This document shows positions 54,842 through 64,000 of a stretch of 64,000 nt of DNA, piece after piece. The notes under the pieces are model-generated. The model ran no database searches. It was not told the DNA's origin and saw nothing but the letters and a program-made list of their open reading frames with translations. How positions within the stretch are numbered: the first letter of the stretch is position 1; each line of letters begins with the position of its first letter. Source of the stretch: Thalassia testudinum (taxonomy: Eukaryota > Streptophyta > Magnoliopsida > Alismatales > Hydrocharitaceae). The stretch covers positions 74,526,501 through 74,590,500 of the forward strand of contig JAZHRO010000003.1 of assembly GCA_037157565.1 (NCBI GenBank). The letters are read 5' to 3'. Position numbers and translations under genes: made by a program.

Positions 54842-57095
54842 TGATAAACGCCAGTTTATCATAATTTTTATGCATTAAAATAAACCTAGCTCTTAGGATT
54901 TTGCTCTCAAACAGATTTTTGGGCTTCATTTAGGTATTAATTAGGTTAGGCATGCATTGCATTTTTTTTTTACTTTTTAATGTGTTTTTGTGAGTGTTAG
55001 GTATCAACAGATATACAGATCCCTAAAACCCTAGCACTCAACAATACAAATGGTGAAGCAGGAGCTCAAACTAGTTGGAACTCAACTTGATCCAACTCAC
55101 CATAGCTGGAATCCAGCTCACTTGGATTAGGGTTAGCTCATCCCAACTCCATTCAGCTAATCTCAGCTAAATGGAAGCTCAAGAGATCTCATCTTAGCTC
55201 ATCCTAGCACAGGTTAGCTCAGATCCAACTCAACCTGGTTGAGTCTAGCTTATCTCAGCTCCCACTAGTCTACAGGGAGCTCTAGCTAGCTCAATAGAGT
55301 TGACTGGAGTTCACCCTAGCTCAGATCCAACTACGTCCAGCTCCACTCAACTCCAGCCAGTTGAAGATGAATTCATCCAAACTTAGGAAGCTCAAGTCAA
55401 GCTCCCAGGGACTCAGCTTAGCTCAACTTGGTTGAGCTAAGCTACCTTAGCTATCTCAACCAGCTCAATCCTCCTTAGGAGCACCAGACACAGCTCACCT
55501 CAGCTCCATTCAATAGAAGCCAGCTCACTCTAGCTTGGCTTAGTAGCTAGCAAAGAACTAGCAAGCTAAGCCAGCTAAAGTAGCCCCTTGTTGACCTTTT
55601 CATAAGTTGCCAGCTCCACTTCAGTTCCAGATTCTTTAGATCCAGCTCCTCCATCCAAACCCTAGCTCCGACACCTCCACCTCTACTCCACTACTAGCTA
55701 AGCTAGCTTAGCTTAGCTTAGCTTAGCAAGCAACCAACTCCTTGGCCATCCTCCAACTTCAACTTAACCAAGCTCCACCAACTAAGCTTACCTAGTCCAC
55801 CTAAGCTGCCTAACCTCTACTCTATTTTGGTGCCAAGATGGACACCTCCTAGCCCCTCAACTACACCTAAAAGACACCTTGTTTTGGTGCAGAAATACTC
55901 TTCTAGAAGCCCTCCCTTTTTGCGCCAAAACACCCCCACATCATTTCCCTACACAACCCTACTACCCATCCTAGCCACCCACCTACCCGTCCTAGAACCC
56001 TACTTGGCACCACCTAAGCCCCCATTCTAGAAGCCATTTTGGTGCCAACTTCAAGGGTTGCCACCACCCATAACCACCACCTAGGTGCCCGTTGGGTTGG
56101 TGCCAATTACCCATAGCCATAGGATCCCCAACCACGTCCATCTTCTCATCTTAGCCCTCCATTTCAAGAGTCACCTTAACCCCTCATCCTACCCTATAAA
56201 AAGTCCACTACCCGTCACCATTCAAACCATCCATGGCTAGCAAATTTCCTCTCATACTCAACCTAGAGCCCACACCCAAGAGAGAAGAAGAAGAAGATTA
56301 AGGGGATATTCTATCCCCTTGGTGCGTTCCCCTCTTCCCTTCTCTCTTGTTCCCATGCCAGCTAAAGGATGAGCCAGGCAGGCAAGACCTTTGGAGGAGG
56401 TCTTGATGGTGGTCCACGCTACCTTGGATGAAAGCTTGAGGGTGGTGCACACCCACCCTTGGAGGAGAGCATTGAAGGTGGTAGCATCCACCTTTGAGGA
56501 GCTTTTAAGGAAGGAGAAGAAGGAGACCCTCTTTCCAAACCAAGGAGCAGCTAGGCATGGAGCAAGAAGACTCCCTTCTTCACCAGATTTTGCAAGAGGA
56601 TTTGTGTTTCTTTTATTGCTTTTATATTTTCCATTTCTAGTAGATGCATTCCTCCACTTGTCTTTATAGAGAACACAAATTCTACTTAATTGAATTGCCT
56701 TCTTTTTAATTCCTATTGCAATTGTTGTCTTTGTTCTTGCACTTATTTCACTTCCACTTCCTAATTACTCTAGGCCACCACTTTCCTAGAGTGAGCTTAG
56801 GTAGTGGACATTTTCATCACATAAGTTTTAGCTTAGCCATTTTATGTGTTAGCACTTTTCCGTCCCAATTCGCACTTTGCCCTTATTATTTCAAAACTAA
56901 AATTATATATATTTAGAATACAAAAAGAAAGTTGAGATTTATTTTTTAAGCAAGCGAATTGAATTTTAAATTTGCCTCCTTGGATGATCCTAGATACTCC
57001 CCTATCTAGGAATATAAATTTAAAAGCATATGGGTTTCGGCTTGTTACAACAACTCAAAAACCAACTTTTACAAATCACGCCAAACTTGCAATCA
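54842..57095 (+). repeat. LTR-6 3' LTR
   Basis: Begins with the perfect palindrome TGATAAAC-GCCA-GTTTATCA (54842-54861). TATAAAAA at 56195-56202 is a likely TATA box; the 5' copy has CTATGAAAAG. AGCT-rich part at about 55080-55740 including tandem TTAGC near 55700-55725. U5-like CTCCTTGGATGATCC near 56975. Confidence 0.93.
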
Positions 57096-57100
57096 CCTGC

Positions 57101-58370
57101 CCTTCTTGCCAAATGCAGAGGAGACTAAACCTGAATATGCAAGAAGTGGTGAAGGAGATTATCTAGTGTCTCGATGTAGGAATTATTTATCCAATATCTG
57201 GTAGTCCTTGGGTAAGTCCCATGCAAATCGTTCCCAACAAAGCCAGGATTGCCATTGTGACTAATGAGAAAGGAGAATTTGTCACAAGTCGTCTAGCTTC
57301 CTCTTGGAGAGTTTGTATTGATTACAGGAAGCTGAACACAACCACGAAAAAGGATCATTTCCCTTTGCCTTTTATTGAACAAATCCTTGAAAGACTAGCT
57401 GGGTAGAAGTACATCTATTTCCTTGATGGTTACTCAAGATACAATCTAGCCCCTATCCATCGCGAGGATCAAGAAAAAATGACTTTTACCTGTCCCTACA
57501 GAACCTTTAGTTTCCTTAGGATGCCATTCGGTCTATGTAATGCACCTGCAACTTTTCAAAGGTGTTTGTTGGCTGTATTCTCTGATATGGTGGGAGAGTT
57601 TATGGAAGTCTCCATGGATGATTTCTCTATTTTTGGGGAATCGCTTGATTCTTCTCTAGCTAATCTTGAAGTGATCCTTAAACGATGCATCAAAACATGA
57701 CTGGTCTATAGCTGGGAGAAGAGTCGTTTCAGGACACAAGAATGCATCGTCTTGGGTCTTGTAATCTCTGAACGGGGAATCAAAGTGGACAAAGATAAGG
57801 TTGATGCTATCACTAAACTTCATCCTCCAACATCTGTCAAACAAATTCGATCATTTCTTGGTCATGTGGGATTCTATAGGAGGTTCATTATGGATCTTTT
57901 TAAGGTTGCTCATCCTTTGAGCAACCTTCTCGCCAAAGATACACCATTTGATTTCAACAAGCCATGTCGTAAGGCATTTGATTTTCTTAAAATGTTAGTC
58001 ACTTGTGCTCCGATGTTGCAACAACCAGTTTGGGCAGCCCCATTTGAGATCATGACCGACGCTTTTGATTACGCAGTCGGGGCTACTTTGGGTCAGAAGA
58101 TTGACAAGAAGCCCTCTGTCATCTACTGCACTAGTAAAACTCTAGATGAGGCCCAGGGGAATTACACTGTTACTGAGACGGAATTACTAGCTGTAGTGTT
58201 TGCTTTGGAGAAACTTAGGGCTTATTTGTTAGGGTCTCACGTCATCATATATACCAACAACTCGGCCTTGAGACATCTCTTTGCCAAAAAGGATGCTAAA
58301 CCCCAGCTTATTCGATGGATTCTTCTGCTTCATGAATTTAATCTTGAAATAAAGGATAAATCTAGGTTAT
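57101..58370 (+). pseudogene. pol: LTR-5 reverse transcriptase and RNase H, decayed
   Basis: Resumes after LTR-6: QMQRRLNLNMQEVVKEII, a stop, [29 protein letters not shown], a stop, [23 protein letters not shown] and [10 protein letters not shown] near 57620. RNase [40 protein letters not shown] and YTNNSALRHLFAKKDAK; the usual TDHS is TNNS, so a catalytic Asp is lost. One frame throughout with a few stops. Confidence 0.93.
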
Positions 58371-59771
58371 AGAATGTGGTGGCGGATCATATGTCGAGAC
58401 TTCTGAGTGATTCTTCTCGTTCGGACATTCCACTTTCTGATACCTTTCCATACAAGACTATCCTTACAGTTTCAGGTGTCCAAACCCCGTTGTTTGCTGC
58501 CATTGTTAACTCTTTGTCCATTGCTCAAATCCCCCAGGATTGGACCATGCAACAACAGGATAGACTCAAACCTAAGGCCAAATATTACTTCTGGGACGAC
58601 CCTGAACTACACTGCATCGGCTTTGATCAGATTATTTGCTGATGCATTCAGGAGAACGAATTCAAGAGCATACTCGAGTTCTGCCATGCATCTATGTGTG
58701 GTGGACACTTCTCTGGGAAAAAGAGGGCTGCAAAAATTTTACAATCTGGATTCTATTGGTCATCTTCATTCAAGGATGCTCAAGATTTCTCAAGGTCATG
58801 TTCTCGATGGCAGGCACTTGGGAGCATAATTAAGAGAGATATGATGCCTCTAAACCTGATTCTTCCCTTCGAAATATTCGATGTTTGGGGCATCGATTTC
58901 ATGGGACCATTCCTCCATTTGGACACCAGTGCATTCTTGTCATTGTTGATTACATGTCCAAGTGGATCGAGGCTATTCCCACTTGAACCAATGACCATAA
59001 GCAGGTCATCGATTTTGTCAAGATGAACATCTTCAGCAGGTTCAGGATTCTGAGGGCCATCATCAGCGATGGTGGCACTCAATTCACTAATGCCCAATTC
59101 TATAATTTGTTGGCAAAATACAGGGTTAATTACAGAATTTCCGCACCTTACCTTCCCCAGACTAATGGACAGGCCGAGATCTCCAATCAGGAGATCAAGA
59201 ATATTTTACAGAAAATAGTTAGGCCTGATCACAGAGACTGGACTCAAAAGCTTGAGGATGCTATTTTGGCCTACCATACAACATATAAAACATCCATTGG
59301 CATGTCTTCGTTTCGTCTGGTGTACGGAAAGGCATGCCATTTACTTGTACAAATTGAACATAGGGCATTCTAGACAATCAAGCAGTGTAATGTGGATTAA
59401 GTTTAGCTAGAAAGGCCAGGAAACTCCAACTATCTGAGTTGGGGGAGCTTAGAAATGACGCGTACGAGATTGCCAAGATTTATAAGGCTCAGACCAAAGC
59501 TCTTCATGACCAATTGATTTCCCAAAAGAGCCTTGAGCTGAACAAGAAAGTCTGGCTCTTTGATTCTCAACTTAAGCACTTTCCCAGCAAACTTAGGTCA
59601 AAATGGAATGGCCCATTCATTATTGATCAAATATTTCCAAACGAGGTTGTTCAGATCTCTAACCCAAAGATGGGTAATTCATTCAAAGTCAATGGTCAAC
59701 GTCTAAAGCCTGTTATTGACTGTACTATTCCAGAGCCCATCTCAGACACGGTTGCTTTAGCTATGTTGTGA
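58371..59771 (+). pseudogene. LTR-5 integrase, decayed
   Basis: Zinc finger FCHASMCGGHF...CSRWQALG near 58675-58820: the last Cys is Trp, so zinc binding is lost. Core: WGIDFMGPF near 58885, then a frameshift; IISDGGTQFTNAQF near 59060; AEISNQEIKNIL near 59180; CHLLVQIEHRAF; another frameshift; LSELGELRNDAYE and KVNGQRLKPVID near 59690-59730. Ends at a stop at 59769-59771. Confidence 0.92.
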
Positions 59772-61198
59772 CTTCTTTGGCTGAACTATGCCTAGCTGAT
59801 AGCATTAAACTCAGCAATTGTACAGTCTGACTCAGAGCTGACCCGAGCTTCATATTCAGGTGATATCTTCTGCATTCTACCCTTCCTTTCATTTCTTTTA
59901 TTCTTAATGCGGATATTACATCAGCTTGGCATGGGAGGGTGGATTAATTTCTGAATCATTTTGACAGCTCTGTAGAATTCTTGTAAATTCTACTTATCTT
60001 CTTATATATACATAAAAAAGATTTGAATTAGAAAGGAATACTTGAACATTAGGACCTTTCAATCTTAGGAAATATTATAGTAGGATCTGAACACTAAGAC
60101 ACTTCAGGTGTTTGGGCTTAATCAGCCTAGGTATCCACTAAAATGTGGATTTGTTTATCGAGTCCTCGTCAACCTAAATTCTATTTTAATTTGATTAAAT
60201 AAGTTTGGGTGATAAGTACATGACTTATCAACCTGCCCTCTGATTTGAGAGAACTTTAAGTCTAAGCATCTACACATTATTCGTCACTGACTCGTTCGGC
60301 GGTTTTAACGAAATTGGGTAGCTAATGAACCATTTAGGGTGATATGGTTAGCAAGTTATCGTAGGTAACAACCTATACGTAGGTTGTCCAGAGCCCAGTC
60401 ACAGGACCACTCTCTTCTTGCTGCCTTTAGGTAAATCTTAGACCAAGGAAGCCACCTACAAAAGAAAAAAAAGAAAAGGAAAGTCCAAAAAGAAAAGAAA
60501 AAGAAAAAAAAGGAAAAGGAGAAAAGAAAGAAAAAGAAACAAAAAGAAATAAGCCACACTTCGCCACATGAGTATGTCTGGCAAGTTGGTAGTGGTAATG
60601 GCTCATTGATCGATTGTGCAGATCCTAGCTCAAGAAATGCACATAAAAATTCCTAAAACACTTAGGAAGAAGCGGAGAAGTAGAATAAACAGGGGAGATA
60701 TACACTGGATTCACCCTTGTGTAGAGCCTAGAAAAAATAAAAGTAGTGAGAAAGTTATCAGTCGTATAGATACACCTTTAGGCAGAATTCTTCTCAGGTC
60801 ACCTAGGGGTGTAAAAGCCTAAAGTCCGTTCTGATTACCGATCAATGAGTCTATCACATTCACCAAAGAGATGCTTAGAACTTAGGGTTCTCATCAAATC
60901 TTGGGTGGGTTGAGTGGCCGTAGAACGCTGCTCTGAGCCCTAAACTCAAAAATACAAAAAAAGAATTTAGAAAGAAATAAAAAGGAGAAAAAGAGACCTT
61001 TCTTTGAATAAGGCGCGGGCTCGAGGCGGTCTTCATTTTGGCAGATACCCAGGCACACTTGTGTCTTTGAAAGTTTAGGTCCTAAGTAAAAAATTTTTTA
61101 ATGTTCAAAAAGACTTGTGCCCAAGTAATCCAACCCAATTCTTTTATAAATAGCACATAGTTTTTGCTAGGGACTAGCAAAAGATAGGCATGGGGGTG
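59772..61198 (+). other. LTR-5 3' noncoding region with hairpin and polypurine tract
   Basis: No gene. A decayed internal motif (ATGCGGATATTACATCAGC, then TTGGCATGGGAGGGTGG) lies at 59906-59942, a long A/G tract at about 60458-60553, the perfect hairpin TTTTGCTAG-GGA-CTAGCAAAA at 61162-61182, and AGATAGGCATGGGGGTG directly before the LTR. Confidence 0.78.
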
Positions 61199-62914
61199 TG
61201 ATGTGCATACATCTAAATACCCAAAAATATCTATTAATTCATTTTCTTAGTATTATATTAGCATTATACATTGTAAATATTGCATAACATTAATAATCAT
61301 GCATTTAGGTCAAGTTGTATAAATTATATAGTAGTTATCTCCTTTTATGGTTAGTGACAGGGTGATTTTGAATGAGAGCCTTGGATCGAAGATCCAACAA
61401 TATGGATCTGATCAAAGCGACAATTGGAGTTCAACGACTCCATTAACACCATAAATGGGCATCCGTAGCACCAGATAGAGATCGAGGAAGCCTAAAGATC
61501 AAAGGCCAAGATGGTACAAATCTGAACTTCAGACGACTAATCCGATCGCACTGATGGGTTCAGATCGATGATCGCATCCTAACGACCTGAAAATTGGTCC
61601 AATCTGACATCCATGGCACCATCCACAACACATAGAAAATGGACAACCAAGATGGCACCATGTGGTGACATCTTAGCCTCCTAATTGGCCCTATGGACCC
61701 GCAATTGCACTGGTAAGGCAAAGGCACAGGCGATCTAGGCCGTTGGATCATGATCCAGCGGCCATGACCGCACGCACCTAATCCCTCCGAGCGACAAAGT
61801 TGAGGACTCAACGAAGCGGTCGTGCCCCTGTGGGTGACGTAGTGGTCATGTGTTCGAGCCCCACTGAGTGCCTCAATCCAGCCAGTGCGTGGGGCACATT
61901 CAATTCGGCCGTCAGATGAAGATCGAGCGGCTAAGGGGACAATAAATGGCACGTGGAGGAATCGTTGATCGCGTACACGCGCGATTACGCGTGTCTGCAC
62001 ACGTCATTGCACACATGGGTGCAGTAGGGGGGATTTGAATGATGTGGGTGACGATGATTTTAAGTCGTCCGAGCTTAAGATCAGACGGCTGATATCGTCC
62101 AAACATGGGCATGAGTATAAGCATGCAAGAGGAGCAGGCACATGTAACGCGGTCACACGACATCCACGACCGACCTTTAGCGACGTTTATGTCTGTCGTT
62201 AAAGGCCCCTCTTTAATGTTTTTGAGGTTAAAATGTCCAAAATGCCCCCAATCCTGGAAACTATAAAAGGAGACCCCTACCCTACGAAATTCTCAGCCCT
62301 TCCTTCTCCTCTCTCCCTCTCCAAAGCTTAAAAGAAGCTTGTCCCACGCCCAGGATGCTCCTCAAGAGCTATATCCAAGCTTTCACCCCCGTTCCGGAAG
62401 TGGATCCTGCAGCGACGACGCCGTGTTGTCTCGTTCCTGTTCTTTCGACTTCGTCCTCCTTCTTCGCACCTCATCCCCCGTCTTTTAAGCATCACCTCCG
62501 TCTGGCTCGTCGTCCAAGCATTCATCGAGGCAGATAACATCTCTCTGCTTTCTTTTTACTTTCTAGAGTAGAATTTCCCGCTTTCTAGTTGTAACAGTTT
62601 CTCACTTTCTAGTGTAATCATTTTCCACTTTCGTAGTTGTAAAAATATCATTCAAATACCAAGTGATTGCTCTCTCTCTCTCTTATTGTCTATTGCGATT
62701 CCATTGTGATTATTTTGCATTTAAACAAAAAAAAGAGTACAAAAAAATATAACTGTGGATTTTGAGATCGACGTAGCCTCCCTATGTTCAACCCAAAATT
62801 TCCTTATGGATTTTCGGTATAACTTCTATCTGTTGAACGGATTTCTTCGCGACTCGAGCTGCAGCAACGGGTTTTCGAACCCAACTCCGAACTTGTATTT
62901 TTCCGCTGTCAACA
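61199..62914 (+). repeat. LTR-5 3' LTR
   Basis: TGATGTGCATACATC to GTCAACA, followed by ACTCT (62915-62919). Hairpin CCTTTAGCGAC/GTCGTTAAAGG at 62174-62205; TATAAAAG at 62262-62269; U5 motif GCCTCCCTATGTTCAACCC near 62777. Confidence 0.94.
62262..62269 (+). promoter_or_regulatory. LTR-5 TATA box (3' LTR copy)
   Basis: CTATAAAAGGAG, about 57 bp downstream of the U3 hairpin. The two other copies of this family in the window have CTACAAAAG here. Confidence 0.6.
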
Positions 62915-62919
62915 ACTCT

Positions 62920-63479
62920 TGAACTAAAGACTCTAGACTTCTCCATTAGGTGCACAGCCTTCATTGGTGGTTCTCCGCGTGCGCCTTCGCATCTACTTCT
63001 ACATCGCCAAGGCTTCATCTTTGTGGCCACCATGTAGTTTTAGATTTAGATATTGTATTCGTGTTCTAGTAACATTGTGGTTCTAGTTATAGTTCTAACT
63101 TTAGTCTACTTATTTATATTTTTAGTTTTTCTCTTAGTTATTCTACTTATTCTAGTTGACATTACTTATTCAATAAAAGTTCTAGTTGAGATATTTCTAC
63201 TTGCCTCTATGTACTTCTTCTAGTTCTAGTTACTTCTCTATTTTAGTTCTACTCTTTAGTTCTCATTATTTCACTTTATATTAGTCATTCTACCTACTTA
63301 TGTACTTGCCAAAATTACAAAAATAATTAGGATTTAGGAAAGCATTTTGAATCCAACTGCATCCCTATAAATGACTCGAACTCAAGCTTTCAGGCTTTAA
63401 TTTCTACATTTTTGAGTTATGAATAATTTGTAAAAGTATCCACGTGATTTTTACTACGACGAACATGTTTTCGCATACC
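62920..63479. other. Right flank of LTR-5, no gene seen
   Basis: Continues the sequence into which LTR-5 inserted. About 63050-63290 is rich in TTCTAGTT and TAGTTCTA words with an AATAAA near 63172. It may be a decayed repeat or part of the chromovirus-type element to its right; I cannot assign it. Confidence 0.45.
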
Positions 63480-64000
63480 TATACCCACATAAAATCAATC
63501 CACAAAGGTGAAGTCTCCAGGATTTTCTTCAAGAATCTATGCGTGGAGAGCCTACAGCTCTGTATCATTTATTTGGTTATTCATGACACAATCTACTAGG
63601 TTGATGAATATCCATCTCATAAGTGTCAATTCTCCCAAGTGACCGACTGCCTATGTCAGTTTCTAAGTGGCCAACTCAATCAAATCATTCCATCTCTACA
63701 CTTGAAGAGTTGCCAATCAAATTGGTGGCTTTCTATTGAAAGCATCTGCCATGACGTTCCCCTTCCTTGGCTGCTAAACAACTGAGAAATCATAGTCCTT
63801 CAGAAGCTCCATCCAAAGTCATTATATTAAGTTTAGCTCCTTTTGTTTGAATAAGTATTGCAATCTCTTAAGATTACTATGAATCTCAAACCTCTCAACA
63901 TATAAATAATGGCACCAAATCTTCAAGGTGAAAACTTCGGCTGTTATCTTCAAGTTGTGCATCGGATAATTCTTCTCATGTGGCTTCAATTCCTTTGCGG
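63480..64000 (-). pseudogene. Decayed chromovirus-type gypsy pol fragment (RNase H end), continues off the window
   Basis: From 63998 leftwards one frame reads KELKPHEKNYPMHNLKITAE, VFTLKIWCHYLYVERFEIHS, LKRLQYLFKQKELN, two stops, MELLKDYDFSV, a stop, and GNVMADAFNRKP near 63735. HEKNYPxHxLE and WRHYLYG-like words are known from plant chromovirus RNase H and differ from the Athila-type TEKELLAV/FRSYLLG words in the six other elements. Left of about 63730 similarity fades. Confidence 0.85.

Larger units (their letters stand above)
47445..57095 (+). mobile_element. LTR-6: non-autonomous Athila-derived element inside LTR-5
   Basis: LTRs at 47445-49701 and 54842-57095, primer site, polypurine tract, and imperfect duplication CCCGT (47440-47444) versus CCTGC (57096-57100), two transitions apart. 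LTR-1 shows the uncut site. Internal region about 5.1 kb with a Gag-tail-like frame and a protease-like frame, but no capsid, RT, RNase H or integrase. Confidence 0.9.
41628..62914 (+). mobile_element. LTR-5: old Athila-like gag-pol element, interrupted by LTR-6
   Basis: LTRs at 41628-43327 and 61199-62914, TG...CA ends, duplication ACTCT at 41623-41627 and 62915-62919. Own internal sequence 43328-47444 and 57101-61198. LTRs differ by roughly 13% in the parts compared. Same family as LTR-1, opposite orientation, 5' LTRs facing each other. Confidence 0.95.

Noticed and set aside
59772..61198. Possible envelope-like gene after pol, as in some Athila elements
   Set aside because: No frame of useful length with signal or membrane segments in the 3' regions of LTR-2 to LTR-6.
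61560..62163. Minus-strand frames of 146 and 83 codons in the LTR-5 3' LTR
   Set aside because: Absent from the 5' LTR and LTR-1; opposite to element transcription.

Overview
This is repeat-only plant nuclear DNA. I see no host gene, no tRNA or rRNA gene and no CRISPR array. Almost all of the window is Ty3/gypsy LTR retrotransposon sequence that looks Athila-like: Gag-protease-RT-RNase H-integrase order, a DLGA-type protease motif, long LTRs of 1.6-2.8 kb, and a primer site matching the 3' end of tRNA-Asp. The organism is most likely an angiosperm and the locus gene-poor heterochromatin. I cannot name the species.

Six elements can be delimited, here called LTR-1 to LTR-6. LTR-1 (minus strand, oldest layer on the left) has its internal region at 1-5541 and its 5' LTR at 5542-5777 plus 39807-41189. 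LTR-2 (plus, 5778-39801, target duplication AGAAC) is inserted in the LTR of LTR-1. LTR-3 (minus, 12161-37625, duplication CTGGG) is inserted in the 3' noncoding part of LTR-2. LTR-4 (minus, 21240-35014, duplication CCTTC) is inserted in the leader of LTR-3. LTR-5 (plus, 41628-62914, duplication ACTCT) lies head to head with LTR-1 and belongs to the same LTR family. LTR-6 (plus, 47445-57095) is inserted in LTR-5 between protease and RT. Each nested insertion can be checked against an uninterrupted relative elsewhere in the window. The right edge (about 63480-64000, minus) is a decayed pol fragment of a different, chromovirus-type gypsy element.

LTR-4 is the youngest element: its LTRs differ at about 1% of positions by eye, its primer site is a perfect match, and its gag-pol frame is broken by a single stop. 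LTR-1, LTR-3 and LTR-5 are decayed gag-pol elements with stops and frameshifts. LTR-2 and LTR-6 lack RT and integrase and look non-autonomous. LTR-2 carries a decayed reading frame I do not recognise, and LTR-6 carries a Gag-tail-like frame plus a protease-like domain without its catalytic Asp.

The most interesting signals are noncoding structures shared by otherwise diverged elements: (i) three 37-bp units with identical 59/50-bp spacing in the 3' noncoding regions of LTR-4 and LTR-2, and partly in LTR-6; (ii) a TTTTGCTAG/CTAGCAAAA hairpin just before the polypurine tract; (iii) a palindrome at the very start of each LTR; (iv) a second, internal polypurine motif after pol; (v) a mini-exon-like acceptor/donor pair 70-90 nt after the primer site. 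These may form a common cis-acting toolkit through which the non-autonomous elements use autonomous relatives.
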